From positions 124,001-188,000 of the forward strand of contig NZ_MIKB01000013.1 in assembly GCF_001730365.1 (NCBI RefSeq): a DNA stretch of 64,000 nucleotides. The letters run 5' to 3'. The DNA is from Enterococcus quebecensis. Lineage in GTDB: Bacteria; Bacillota; Bacilli; Lactobacillales; Enterococcaceae. A program made the position numbers and the translations under genes. Within the stretch, counting starts at the first letter, position 1; every line of letters starts with the position of its first letter. Shown here in pieces: positions 1 through 8,597 of this stretch. The notes under the pieces are model-generated. The model had not been told where the DNA came from. It saw only the letters and a list, made by a program, of their open reading frames with translations, and searched no databases.

Positions 1-1544
1 TCTCCCCCATCAGGAGAATATTTGATAGCGTTATTTAAGATATTATCCAAGACTTGAATAACTTTGTCTGTGTCAAGCTCGACCCATAAGTCTCGTTTGG
101 TGAACTCACGATGTATCGTATATTTTTTATCATTTCCTTCAACCATCATATCAAATCGATCTAACACAAAATTGATCAACTCATTAAAATTGACATACTC
201 TAACTGTAATTCACCGTTACCGGAATCCATTCTTGAAAGATTTAGTAAATCATTGATCATTCGAATCATCCGATCAGTTTCTTCCAATGTCACTTTCAAG
301 AAATTTGGAGCAATTTCAGGATTTTCCCAAGCGCCTTCGCTTAGTGCTTCAATGTAGCTTCGCATACTAGTTAATGGCGTTCGCAATTCATGAGAAACAT
401 TAGATACAAATTCTCGACGTTCCCGCTCATTCTTTTCTTGTTCCGTTACATCATGAAGTACACAAACAAGACCAGTAATAAATCCCGATTCACGACGAAT
501 CATTGCAAAATCAACACGAATGATCATTTGATCTTCTTCCATTGAAGACGACGATCGATCAATCAAAATTTCCTCTGGTTCTTCTAGTAATTTCCGCAAA
601 GTATAATCCGTTTCAATGTCTAAAAGTTCCAATAACGAAGAACCAATCACGTGCTCATCTTTAACGTTCAGTAAAGAAAGGGCCATTTCATTGATCGTAA
701 TAACCTTTCCTCGTCTATCTGTCGCAATAACACCATCCGTCATATGAGCCAAAACACTATCCAAACGATTTCGTTCAGCCTCCATTGTTTCTTGGGCTTC
801 TTCAATTCTTTCAGATAACTGGTTAAAGGTTTCTGCCAACTGACCTAACTCATCTTTTCCGTAGACTTTGACTTTTCCAGTATAATCACCTCTGGCAATC
901 CGCAACGCTTGTTCTCTCATCTCACCAATTGGTTGAGTGATCGATCTTGCAATCAATAGTGTCACAATAATCGAAATCGCTCCAGCAATAATTGAAGCGG
1001 TGAAAAAGATACGGGCAGTGTCTGTAATTTCCTGGTATTTCCCCTCGATATTGCTTTTAACATAAAGAACCCCGATGACTGTGTCGCCAGTCGGGGATTG
1101 GATAGGCTGAACATTAATGTATACACGTTTATCTTTATCCATGGCTGAATATTTTTTAGCACTAAAATCATTCAAGTCACGATAATCATTTTTTTTACCG
1201 ATAATTCCTTGCTGATTCAAATCACTTGAAGCACGTACAATCCCTTTATCATCAACGACACGAGCTTCAATCGTTTCAGAAGCAGATAAGTCACTCAGTG
1301 TTTTCTTTAGGTTAGCATCGATTTCTGTACGATCACGATCTTTTTCTCCTAACTTAGTACTAAGTGTACTAGCCAGTTGGGTTACTTGTAGGTCAACAGT
1401 TTTTTTATAATCATTTATAGTTGTAGACTCCAACTCACGGATGAAATAGCCTCCAATGATTTGGATTGCTATCAATAGTAATAAGATAAATGATAACGCA
1501 ATCTTAAAGTTTACCGATTGAAAAAAGTGAACTTTTTTCTTCAT
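1..1544 (-). CDS. walK: Sensor histidine kinase WalK (C-terminus cut by window edge)
   Basis: Membrane sensor kinase of the essential WalRK system, which governs peptidoglycan hydrolase expression and cell-wall turnover. About 514 codons are visible of a family length near 610. Reading the minus strand from the ATG at 1544 gives a first membrane segment (about residues 12-30), an extracellular Cache-like loop, a second membrane segment (about 180-202), HAMP, PAS, and the HisKA box SHELRTPL with the phospho-acceptor His. The N-box NNAIKYSP lies at the window edge, so the G1/G2 ATP-binding boxes are missing only because of the cut. The gene starts 7 bases after the walR stop, and its ribosome site AGGAGT overlaps that stop, so the two are co-transcribed. 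Identity is firm from domain order and pairing with walR. Confidence 0.95.
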   Translation of the reverse strand, partial: MKKKVHFFQSVNFKIALSFILLLLIAIQIIGGYFIRELESTTINDYKKTVDLQVTQLASTLSTKLGEKDRDRTEIDANLKKTLSDLSASETIEARVVDDKGIVRASSDLNQQGIIGKKNDYRDLNDFSAKKYSAMDKDKRVYINVQPIQSPTGDTVIGVLYVKSNIEGKYQEITDTARIFFTASIIAGAISIIVTLLIARSITQPIGEMREQALRIARGDYTGKVKVYGKDELGQLAETFNQLSERIEEAQETMEAERNRLDSVLAHMTDGVIATDRRGKVITINEMALSLLNVKDEHVIGSSLLELLDIETDYTLRKLLEEPEEILIDRSSSSMEEDQMIIRVDFAMIRRESGFITGLVCVLHDVTEQEKNERERREFVSNVSHELRTPLTSMRSYIEALSEGAWENPEIAPNFLKVTLEETDRMIRMINDLLNLSRMDSGNGELQLEYVNFNELINFVLDRFDMMVEGNDKKYTIHREFTKRDLWVELDTDKVIQVLDNILNNAIKYSPDGG

Positions 1545-1550
1545 AAATCA

Positions 1551-2255
1551 CTACTCCTGTTCAGGGTTTCGAAGATAATAGCCGACACCACGACGAGTGA
1601 CTAAATAAGTCGGATGGCTTGGGCTATCTTCAATTTTCTCTCTTAAACGACGCACCGTTACATCCACTGTACGAACATCACCAAAATAATCATAGCCCCA
1701 AACAGTTTGGAGTAAATGTTCACGTGTCATCACTTGTCCAATATGTTTGGCTAAATAATAAAGCAATTCAAATTCACGGTGTGTCAGCTCGATTTTATCT
1801 CCTCGCTTAGATACCATATAAGCATCTGGGTGAATCGTTAAATCGCCAATCGTTAATTCTGATTGCGTTGTTGATTCTGCTTCTTTAGCACTAGTCGCAC
1901 CACGGCGTAGATTTGCTTTGACGCGGGCTACAAGTTCACGATTAGAAAAAGGCTTTGTTACATAATCATCTGCACCAAGTTCTAGTCCTAAAACTTTATC
2001 AATTTCAGAATCCTTTGCAGTCACCATAATGATAGGCATATCATAGGTTTTACGAACTTCTCTGGCAACTTCCAGTCCGTCCATTTTTGGCAACATTAAA
2101 TCTAAGATAATTAAATCCGGTTCTACTTCTTTCACTTTTTCAACAGCTTCTTCACCATCATAAGCGGTGAACACTTCGTATCCTTCTTTAGTAAGGTTGT
2201 ATTTCACAATTTCCGAAATCGGCTTTTCATCATCTACAACTAATATTTTTTTCAT
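1551..2255 (-). CDS. walR: Response regulator WalR (OmpR/PhoB class)
   Basis: DNA-binding partner of WalK. The 234-residue protein has a receiver domain with the phospho-acceptor Asp in [13 protein letters not shown] and the conserved Lys in VTKPFS, then a winged-helix output domain ending in [15 protein letters not shown]. Length and the near-invariant C-terminus are typical of WalR/YycF. It is the first gene of the operon seen here. A TATAAT -10 box lies on the minus strand at 2312-2317. The ribosome site GAGGTG is embedded in a short dyad (AAGAGG-CA-CCTCTT, 2258-2271), which could slightly mask it or serve as a protein site; that is inference. walK follows immediately. Confidence 0.97.
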   Translation of the reverse strand: MKKILVVDDEKPISEIVKYNLTKEGYEVFTAYDGEEAVEKVKEVEPDLIILDLMLPKMDGLEVAREVRKTYDMPIIMVTAKDSEIDKVLGLELGADDYVTKPFSNRELVARVKANLRRGATSAKEAESTTQSELTIGDLTIHPDAYMVSKRGDKIELTHREFELLYYLAKHIGQVMTREHLLQTVWGYDYFGDVRTVDVTVRRLREKIEDSPSHPTYLVTRRGVGYYLRNPEQE

Positions 2256-2378
2256 ATAAGAGGCACCTCTTTTTTCTTTTGTCTTTTCACTAATTAAATA
2301 TATTCTCTCTTATTATACCTTATTTTGTCCACTGTTTCACCTTTGATAGAAGAGTCCTTACTCTTTCTTATCTATATC

Positions 2379-2408
2379 TTGCAAAAACTAAGTCTTTCCG
2401 ACTATAAT
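2379..2408 (+). promoter_or_regulatory. Promoter of the S66 peptidase gene
   Basis: TTGCAA (2379-2384), an 18-base spacer and TATAAT (2403-2408) form a good SigA promoter 34 bases upstream of the ATG at 2443. It points away from the walR promoter. Confidence 0.65.
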
Positions 2409-2442
2409 TAAGAATAAGTTTTTTTAAAAGGAAGCGATAAAA

Positions 2443-3402
2443 ATGAAAGCACCACGATTACAACCTGGAGATGAAATCCGAGTCATTGCCCCCTCCAGCA
2501 GTTTTTTACGATTAACCGATTTGGGAATAGAAGCAGCCGTGAAAAAATTGACAGATTTAGGGTTTAACGTCACTTTTTCTGAGCACACAGACGAACAAGA
2601 TATACTTGGATCTTCTTCCATCATGAGCCGTGTCAAAGATTTACATGAAGCTTTTTCAGATGAGAATGTCAAAGGTATTCTAACAGCGATCGGAGGCTTT
2701 AACAGCAATGAATTACTCCCTTATCTTGATTTTGAACTAATTAAACGACATCCTAAAATTTTTTGCGGCTATAGTGATATCACTGCTTTATGCAATGCAA
2801 TTACTGCACAAACAAAATTACTTACGTATGTCGGCCCGCATTTTTCTAGTTTTCAAATGGATGAATTGCAAGAATATCAAACAGAATTCTTTTTACATGC
2901 AACAACGGATGAAAAAGCTTTTGATGTTTACGCTTCTGAATCATGGAGTCAAGATGAATGGTATTTGCCAAATTCAAAACGAACATTGATTGCTAATGAT
3001 TGGAAAGTCTACAGTCATTCCAATCCTGTTACGGGAATTTGTTACGGCGGTAATTTAGGGACGTTTCAACTGCTTTTTGGTACACAGTTCCTACCAAAAC
3101 TTGAACGATCGATTTTATTTGTTGAAAATGCTGAAGAAGATGACTATCATGATTTTGCACGTGGTTTAGCTTCATTACTACAAGTAGTGAAACATCCTCA
3201 AGCATTATTGATTGGACGGTTCCCTAAAGAAACGGAAATGACAGAGGAACGTCTTTTAGCAATTCTAGGAAAATACCCTGTATTACGTGAGATTCCTGTT
3301 ATTTATGATATGAATTTTGGACACACACAACCGATTTTTACCATTCCAATTGGCGATCAAGTGACTGTTGATACAACTCAGAAAAGACTCACCTTTTTTT
3401 AA
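2443..3402 (+). CDS. S66 family peptidase (LD-carboxypeptidase / MccF-like)
   Basis: Cytoplasmic serine peptidase of family S66, which includes LD-carboxypeptidases that trim muropeptide tetrapeptides during recycling and MccF enzymes that inactivate microcin C-like compounds. At 319 residues it has the usual length. The catalytic Ser lies in CGYSDIT (about residue 111), the triad Glu in LFVENAEEDD (about 226) and the His in NFGHTQP (about 299). The ATG follows the ribosome site AAAGGAAG. It stands alone, divergent from walR, and ends in a strong bidirectional terminator. Whether the substrate is a murein fragment or a nucleotide-peptide antibiotic cannot be read from the sequence. Confidence 0.88.
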   Translation: MKAPRLQPGDEIRVIAPSSSFLRLTDLGIEAAVKKLTDLGFNVTFSEHTDEQDILGSSSIMSRVKDLHEAFSDENVKGILTAIGGFNSNELLPYLDFELIKRHPKIFCGYSDITALCNAITAQTKLLTYVGPHFSSFQMDELQEYQTEFFLHATTDEKAFDVYASESWSQDEWYLPNSKRTLIANDWKVYSHSNPVTGICYGGNLGTFQLLFGTQFLPKLERSILFVENAEEDDYHDFARGLASLLQVVKHPQALLIGRFPKETEMTEERLLAILGKYPVLREIPVIYDMNFGHTQPIFTIPIGDQVTVDTTQKRLTFF

Positions 3403-3466
3403 AAATAAATCCACTAACGTTTACTTCGCTCATCGGCGGAGCAAACATTAGTGGATTTATTTTTTA
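3401..3466. terminator. Bidirectional terminator between the S66 peptidase and MerR genes
   Basis: Long inverted repeat with outer arms AAATAAATCCACTAA and TTAGTGGATTTATTT, an inner GCTC/GAGC stem, and a T-run on each side. It ends the two convergent genes; the merR-type stop codon lies inside the right arm. Confidence 0.9.
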
Positions 3467-3822
3467 TATTCTTTTTCCAACTGTTCATATAATGCGATTT
3501 TATCATCCAGCAATTCAAGATGATTTCTGACTTTTTCATACTCTAACATGATTTTTATACGATGGTTTAATAATAACTGTTTACGCTCAGAAATCGTTGC
3601 GTCGCCGACTTTTCTTAACTCGGTATATTTTTTAATTTCTTTTAAAGAAATTCCTGTGTTTTTTAATTTAATCACAAAAGTTGCCCAGTCACTGTCTTCT
3701 TCTCCATAAACACGATAGTTATGTTCATCTCTTGATGGTTCAATCAACCCTTGTTTTTCGTAATACCTTAGTGTATGTTCACTAATACCAATTTTTTCAG
3801 CAAATTCACTGATCGTATACAC
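3457..3822 (-). CDS. MerR family transcriptional regulator
   Basis: Small DNA-distorting regulator of 121 residues. The N-terminus YTISEFAEKIGISEHTLRYYE is the MerR winged helix-turn-helix, followed by the long dimerisation helix and a Lys-rich tail. There is no N- or C-terminal Cys cluster, so it is not a typical metal sensor and is more like the small-molecule or redox-stress subgroup found beside oxidoreductases. It is divergent from the SDR gene at 3921, and the intervening promoter has the 19-base spacer and dyad expected of its target, so it probably controls the SDR gene and perhaps itself. Confidence 0.93.
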   Translation of the reverse strand: MYTISEFAEKIGISEHTLRYYEKQGLIEPSRDEHNYRVYGEEDSDWATFVIKLKNTGISLKEIKKYTELRKVGDATISERKQLLLNHRIKIMLEYEKVRNHLELLDDKIALYEQLEKEYKK

Positions 3823-3849
3823 TTTTTCACATCCTTTTTGATTTCCTTC

Positions 3850-3880
3850 TTGCTTTAGAGTCGCCTCTAAACTCTATACT
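3850..3880 (+). promoter_or_regulatory. MerR-type promoter and operator for the SDR gene
   Basis: TTGCTT (3850-3855) and TATACT (3875-3880) are separated by 19 bases, the over-long spacing that MerR activators correct by twisting DNA. A perfect dyad TTTAGAG-N4-CTCTAAA (3854-3871) sits within the spacer. The start codon of the SDR gene follows at 3921. Confidence 0.82.
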
Positions 3881-3920
3881 TTAATTGTACCACCAAATCC
3901 ATTTTTAGGAGGAAATAATT

Positions 3921-4688
3921 ATGAAGTATACAGCAATTACAGGAGCCAGTTCAGGGATTGGTCTAGAAACAGCCAAAGCATTTAGCAAAATGGGGAAAAA
4001 CCTTATATTGATTGCTCGACGAGAGGATCGGCTTACTACTTTAAAAGAAGAAATTTTATCTGAGCATCCTAACAGAGATATTATCATCAAGACAACCGAT
4101 TTGTCACAACGTGAAACTGTTTTAGCTATGTATAATGATCTAAAAATTTATGATATTGAGACTTGGATTAACAATGCTGGGTTTGGTTATTATCATTCTG
4201 TTTCTGATCAAGACTTAGCTAAAGTAAGCCAAATGCTTCAGTTAAACATTGAAGCCCTGACCTTATTATCAACTCTTTATGTTACTGATTACCAAAACAA
4301 AGACCAGACTCAGTTAATTAATGTTTCTTCTGCAGGCGGTTATAAGAATGTCCCCAACGCAGCAACCTATTGCGCCAGTAAATTTTACGTGAGTGCTTTT
4401 ACTGAAGGCATTGCTCTAGAATTACAAGCCAAAGGTGCATCTTTAAAAGCCAAAATTTTAGCTCCAGCTGCAACTGAAACAGAATTTGCCCAAATCGCCA
4501 ACGGTTCCACTTCTTACGATTATAATAAGGGATTTTCTACATTTCACACAGCTAAACAAATGGCGCAATTTCTTATAGAACTTTATCTAAGCCAAGATGT
4601 TGTTGGACTTGTTGATCGAAATACATTTGAGTTTAATTTATCAGGTCCACGCTTCGACCATTATGAAACGGGTATAAAAAATTTGTAA
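3921..4688 (+). CDS. Short-chain dehydrogenase/reductase
   Basis: NAD(P)-dependent oxidoreductase of the classical SDR superfamily, 255 residues. Visible marks are the Rossmann motif TGASSGIG near the N-terminus, the NNAG motif (WINNAGFG), the active-site Ser in LINVSSAGG and the YCASK catalytic Tyr/Lys pair. The Arg-rich stretch after the second strand (IARRED) suggests NADP preference. The ribosome site AGGAGG precedes the ATG. The MerR gene and its operator lie immediately upstream, so expression is probably inducible, perhaps by a toxic carbonyl. The substrate is unknown. Confidence 0.92.
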   Translation: MKYTAITGASSGIGLETAKAFSKMGKNLILIARREDRLTTLKEEILSEHPNRDIIIKTTDLSQRETVLAMYNDLKIYDIETWINNAGFGYYHSVSDQDLAKVSQMLQLNIEALTLLSTLYVTDYQNKDQTQLINVSSAGGYKNVPNAATYCASKFYVSAFTEGIALELQAKGASLKAKILAPAATETEFAQIANGSTSYDYNKGFSTFHTAKQMAQFLIELYLSQDVVGLVDRNTFEFNLSGPRFDHYETGIKNL

Positions 4689-4700
4689 TTTATTTACACT

Positions 4701-4745
4701 AAAAAACTTGCCTGACAGAAATAGTCTATCAGGCAAGTTTTTTCT
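4701..4745. terminator. Bidirectional terminator
   Basis: Arms AAACTTGCCTGA and TCAGGCAAGTTT around a 13-base loop, with A- and T-runs at the ends. It separates the convergent SDR and aquaporin genes. Confidence 0.93.
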
Positions 4746-4749
4746 TCTT

Positions 4750-5415
4750 TTATTCTTCTGTATCTAGCAAGTACTTACCAACTAAGGCTGCAAGGAGACC
4801 GCCGATCAGCGGAGCTACAATGAATACCCAAACTTGTGATAAAGCCTCGCCACCAACAAAGATTGCTGGTGCTAAACTTCTAGCTGGATTGACTGATGTA
4901 CCAGTTAGCGGAATCCCAACTAAATGAACCATTGTCAATGTTAAACCAATCACAACTCCGGCAAGTTTTGCGTTGCCTTTTTTAGCACTTGTTACAGTCA
5001 TGATAACCAAAACGAAAATAAATGTTAAAATAATTTCTACTGTTAAGGCACCTACCGCACTCAAATCACCAAAAGCATTTTGACCTAAGTTTATTGTTTC
5101 TTTTCCAGATGCGTTCAAAATAGACAACAAAGCAAATGAAGCGATCAAACCACCAACGATTTGTCCAACAATGTAATAGATCAACTCCATTGTTGATATA
5201 CGTTTATTAACCCACATACCTAATGATACTGCTGGATTTAAGTGAGCACCAGACACTGTACCAATACTATACGCAGCCGCAATAATCGTTAAGCCAAATG
5301 CTAATGCAATCCCTGTTGTACCAATACCTTCCATCCCATTTCCTAAAACAGCGGTTGCTGTACCAAAGAAAACTAAGATAAATGTTCCAAGACATTCTGC
5401 AATTGCTTTTTTCAT
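4750..5415 (-). CDS. MIP family aquaporin / glycerol channel
   Basis: Membrane channel of the major intrinsic protein family. It has six membrane segments and both half-helix signatures, HLNPAVSLG and SVNPARSLAP. The start is set at the ATG at 5415, not at the in-frame TTG upstream, because GGGAG lies 8 bases before this ATG and the TTG falls inside the ribosome site. Length is 221 residues. The compact size and NPARSLAP context resemble water-selective AqpZ more than glycerol facilitators, but selectivity is inference. It is a single-gene unit followed by a terminator. Confidence 0.9.
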   Translation of the reverse strand: MKKAIAECLGTFILVFFGTATAVLGNGMEGIGTTGIALAFGLTIIAAAYSIGTVSGAHLNPAVSLGMWVNKRISTMELIYYIVGQIVGGLIASFALLSILNASGKETINLGQNAFGDLSAVGALTVEIILTFIFVLVIMTVTSAKKGNAKLAGVVIGLTLTMVHLVGIPLTGTSVNPARSLAPAIFVGGEALSQVWVFIVAPLIGGLLAALVGKYLLDTEE

Positions 5416-5554
5416 AATTTTTTCTCCCTTCAATTTAACATTTCAATAGATTACCATAGTCTCGAAAATTTTCATGATAGTTTCAACTAAAATTAAAAGA
5501 AAATTTAATGAGTAATATCTCAATCTAATTGATACATTTAATCATAAAAGCAAA

Positions 5555-5607
5555 CGAAAAAAAATACCAACAAAAGACATCGAAATAATGTACATTTGTT
5601 GGTATTC
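5555..5607 (-). terminator. Terminator of the DUF1836-degV operon
   Basis: Perfect 12-bp arms AATACCAACAAA and TTTGTTGGTATT around a 20-base loop. On the minus strand the stem is followed by a run of eight T. It lies just after the degV stop. Confidence 0.88.
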
Positions 5608-5612
5608 AAAAA

Positions 5613-6470
5613 TTAATCTAAAAGCTGGATACCTACACCTAGAAGACCCGGACCAGTATGAACTACTAGTGCTGGACTTATTGTACCCAAATAAATTTTT
5701 TCAGCTTGGGGAAATTGTTCCTTCAGCTTTTCATAAAACGCTTCTGCTTCTTCTACTGCTTGCCCTTGAGCGACAGCTAAAACAAATTTCTTATGATCGC
5801 CAACAAATGCTTTAACTAAATCAAACGTCTTATCTAAACTTTTCTTTCTGCCTCGAGCTTTGGCCACCGTATGATAAACGCCCTCTCCATTACAAGAAAT
5901 AATTGGATTTAACTTCAATGCATTTCCTAAAATAGAAGCAACTAATCCGATCCGTCCGCCTTTTTGTAAATACTCCAGAGTAGCAACATTGAAAAATACT
6001 TTTGCTTTAGTCACATTGCTAGTCAATTTTGTTTTGATTTCATCCCAAGAAAGACCTGCTTCTATTAATTTAGCTCCTTCAATTGCTTGAAGACCACTAC
6101 CGATTCCAATACTTTTTGTGTCTAAAACAAATGTCTCTAATCCTTCAAATTCTTCTGAAATTAACCGTACAACATTATACGTTCCACTTAACCCACTTGA
6201 AATCGTCACAGCTAGAACTTTTTCGTAACCGTCTGCTTTGATTTTATCAAAAATCTTTGTGATCGTTTCACCATCTGGTAAAGAAGTACTAGGAATTTCT
6301 ATAGGTAAGCGCTCATAGACTTCTTCTGGCGTAATATCCACTTTATCTGTATAAATACGATCTTTATAAATAATCTGTAAAGGAATCATATACATCCCGT
6401 ATTGTTCAACTAATTCTTGAGGGACATCTGTTCCTGAATCAACTAATAAGGCGATTTTCTCTTTATTCAT
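5613..6470 (-). CDS. DegV family fatty-acid-binding protein
   Basis: DegV/FakB-type protein that binds a fatty acid and presents it to a kinase for phosphorylation and membrane-lipid use. The first half begins with IALLVDSGTDVP, and TSLPDGETI and TISSGLSGTY are the two lipid-binding loops typical of the family. The first in-frame ATG (6485) lies inside the upstream gene. The ATG at 6470 has GGAG nine bases upstream and is preferred, giving 285 residues. It overlaps the DUF1836 stop by 8 bases, so the two are translationally coupled. Confidence 0.9.
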   Translation of the reverse strand: MNKEKIALLVDSGTDVPQELVEQYGMYMIPLQIIYKDRIYTDKVDITPEEVYERLPIEIPSTSLPDGETITKIFDKIKADGYEKVLAVTISSGLSGTYNVVRLISEEFEGLETFVLDTKSIGIGSGLQAIEGAKLIEAGLSWDEIKTKLTSNVTKAKVFFNVATLEYLQKGGRIGLVASILGNALKLNPIISCNGEGVYHTVAKARGRKKSLDKTFDLVKAFVGDHKKFVLAVAQGQAVEEAEAFYEKLKEQFPQAEKIYLGTISPALVVHTGPGLLGVGIQLLD

Positions 6471-7032
6471 GCTCTTGTTCTCCATTTTCTTCTAAATATT
6501 TTTGTTCCAACTCAATGACTTTTTCAGTAAATAATTTTGTTGCAAAGGACAGTGTGGCACCTTTTACTACCATAAACTCGACAGAAATCGAATGGTCAAA
6601 AGCAGCAATCGGCTCTTTTCCCATTGCTTGTGAAACAACTACTGCTAATGCAGCTTCTTGTTCATCACAAAACAGGTTATACGCTTCACGAATACCAACC
6701 GCTGCACCTTGAAAAATAATTCCTTGTTTGATTTCTGGTATAGTTAATACTTGCTTCAACATTGTAATGGCTATTAAAAAAGCTAAATGCTTTTGATTGT
6801 AACGTTTTTTCTTTGGTGCTGGAATCAATCCTAATTTCACATAATTATTGACCATAGATGATGTTAGTAATGTATGCTTTTCCTTAGGAATAACTGGAGA
6901 CAAATAACGTTCAACTAAGGTGATCACTTGATCCATATATAACTCTATTTCAGGTAATTCATGCCACCTAGGCAAATGAACATTTACAAGTTCTTCTCCC
7001 CAAACTCGCAAAGAGGATTTTATTTCATTCAC
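6463..7032 (-). CDS. DUF1836 protein, putative MerR-like DNA-binding protein
   Basis: Protein of 189 residues belonging to DUF1836, a Firmicutes family often found beside degV. The central segment (TSSMVNNYVKLGLIPAPKKKRYNQKHLAFLI, given here only as the span of about residues 59-88) looks like a MerR-type helix-turn-helix with its wing, followed by an all-helical domain. Its promoter carries a 23-bp palindrome over the -35 box, suggesting that it regulates its own operon. Overlap with degV implies a shared function, perhaps in exogenous fatty-acid use; that is inference from context. Confidence 0.85.
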   Translation of the reverse strand: MNEIKSSLRVWGEELVNVHLPRWHELPEIELYMDQVITLVERYLSPVIPKEKHTLLTSSMVNNYVKLGLIPAPKKKRYNQKHLAFLIAITMLKQVLTIPEIKQGIIFQGAAVGIREAYNLFCDEQEAALAVVVSQAMGKEPIAAFDHSISVEFMVVKGATLSFATKLFTEKVIELEQKYLEENGEQEHE

Positions 7033-7059
7033 AAGACCCCTCCTTCTACTTACAAAAAC

Positions 7060-7109
7060 AGTTTAACATTTTTTTGAAAAACATTCAATCTAGTTTTTAA
7101 AACTAGATT
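7060..7109 (-). promoter_or_regulatory. Promoter with palindromic operator for the DUF1836-degV operon
   Basis: On the minus strand, TTGAAT (7083-7088), a 17-base spacer and TAAACT (7060-7065) make a promoter 28 bases before the start codon. A perfect palindrome with 11-base arms AATCTAGTTTT / AAAACTAGATT (7087-7109) overlaps the edge of the -35 box. Confidence 0.72.
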
Positions 7110-7171
7110 AGAATTAGAAAGAAGACCAGAAACAACTCTTAGAGTTCTGCTTCTAGCCACTTAACTATATT

Positions 7172-7819
7172 CTATAATTTTTTCAATTCTCGTTTCCCAG
7201 CAACAATTCCGATAAAAAAGAATAGCTCCAATAAAACAAAGAATAAAATAAAGCAATGCATAAAAAATTCTTCTGGTAATACATTAATAATAGGGTCTGT
7301 TACAGGATCAAATAACCAATCATCATTATTAAAAAATAATCCATGAAATGCTACAAAAAACTGATCAAAACCAATAGCCATCAAGACACCAAAGAATACT
7401 GGAATGATCATTCCCCATTGAAATGGACGAATCAAACGCCAGATTCTTTTCGTTTTAATCAGTCGAAAAATAAAGATTCCACTTGGAATGATTGTCAAAG
7501 CCAACACGCCATAACAAAGTAAAAATAGTCGTTTTACTTCATAAAAATGAAACGCTCCGCTCTCAGAAACTGGAAAATCGGATAGTTTCAACGTGTGATT
7601 AAAGGGATTATTTAAATAAGCCATCAATTGATCAAAGTTTTTTAAAAGAGTTGATTTATCCATTGACATATAATCTAAAATCTTCAACGAATCAATATCA
7701 ATCACATACAACAACCGAAAATTAATGGTTATTGTAATGGCTAAAGAGATAATCGTCAAAATCAAACACAAAATCCCTGCTCTTTCAAACCAAATCCAAC
7801 TTCTTTCTTTTGTTTTCAT
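7172..7819 (-). CDS. DUF1461 / TIGR01906 integral membrane protein
   Basis: Membrane protein of 215 residues. It has an N-terminal membrane helix, a long extracellular loop and three further hydrophobic segments, the layout of the DUF1461 family of lactic acid bacteria; the function is unknown. The ATG at 7819 overlaps the tail of the HAD gene in the arrangement TGATATG. An in-frame ATG 18 bases upstream lies inside the HAD gene and has no better ribosome site. It is the last gene of the yutD-HAD-DUF1461 operon. A hairpin around 7125-7160 probably ends the transcript, although its T-run is weak. Confidence 0.85.
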   Translation of the reverse strand: MKTKERSWIWFERAGILCLILTIISLAITITINFRLLYVIDIDSLKILDYMSMDKSTLLKNFDQLMAYLNNPFNHTLKLSDFPVSESGAFHFYEVKRLFLLCYGVLALTIIPSGIFIFRLIKTKRIWRLIRPFQWGMIIPVFFGVLMAIGFDQFFVAFHGLFFNNDDWLFDPVTDPIINVLPEEFFMHCFILFFVLLELFFFIGIVAGKRELKKL

Positions 7820-7820
7820 A

Positions 7821-8591
7821 TCAAAAATCCCATTCATCTAAAGACTCAACAATATATGTTGGTTTTTCAGGTAAGCTTTCAACTGCTGATTTTGAGGTAA
7901 ATCCAGACAAAACAAGTAAACTGTCAATGCCATTTTTAAGGCCCGACTGAATATCAGTTTCATAGTTGTCACCGACCATGATAACAGACTCCTTATCTAG
8001 GTTCATGACTTTTAGCGCCTCATTCATGATAATGTCATTTGGTTTGCCGATCATGATGGGGTCTTGTTGTGTTGCCGTTTGAACTAAAGAAACAAATGAT
8101 CCTGCCCCTGGCAACAATCCTCGTTCAGTCGGAATGCTTTTATCAGGATTTGTGCCAATAAATGTTGCGCCATTTCTGATGCACAATGCTGCTGTTGCAA
8201 ATTTTTCATAATGGATATCCGTATCCAATCCGACAACCACATAATCCGGTTGTTCTTCATCCCATTCAAAACCAGCGGATAAAATCAAATCCACAAGCCC
8301 TGACTCACCGATCACAAAAACGCGATTGCCTTTACCTTGTTCTTTCATATAATCGATTGTCGCTAAACTGGCTGTATAAACAGTTTTAGCAGACACATGA
8401 ATATCAAATTCTTGCGCTAACCGATTAGCAACAGCTTCAGGAGTTTTAGTTGTATTATTGGTCACAAAGAGAAAAGGCAGCTTTAGTTCTTGCAAACGTT
8501 CTACAAATCGTTTTCCTGCTGGAATAACTTCTTTGCCTAAATAAATTGTGCCATCTAGATCAATTAAATATCCTTGATAATCCTTTTTCAC
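7821..8591 (-). CDS. HAD-superfamily hydrolase, NagD/YutF type (TIGR01457)
   Basis: Haloacid-dehalogenase phosphatase of subclass IIA, 256 residues. Motif I is LIDLDGTIYLG with nucleophile Asp and acid Asp, motif II VTNNTTKT carries the conserved Thr, the motif III Lys lies in IMIGKPND, and motif IV is MVGDNYETDI. Close relatives hydrolyse small phosphomonoesters and nucleotides, possibly for metabolite repair. It follows the yutD-like gene by 6 bases, the same order as yutD-yutF in Bacillus. Confidence 0.93.
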   Translation of the reverse strand: MKKDYQGYLIDLDGTIYLGKEVIPAGKRFVERLQELKLPFLFVTNNTTKTPEAVANRLAQEFDIHVSAKTVYTASLATIDYMKEQGKGNRVFVIGESGLVDLILSAGFEWDEEQPDYVVVGLDTDIHYEKFATAALCIRNGATFIGTNPDKSIPTERGLLPGAGSFVSLVQTATQQDPIMIGKPNDIIMNEALKVMNLDKESVIMVGDNYETDIQSGLKNGIDSLLVLSGFTSKSAVESLPEKPTYIVESLDEWDF

Positions 8592-8597
8592 AGATGA

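Noticed and set aside
2443-2708. Minus-strand ORF of 94 codons within the S66 peptidase gene
   Set aside because: Complement of a coding sequence with all S66 motifs; no ribosome site.
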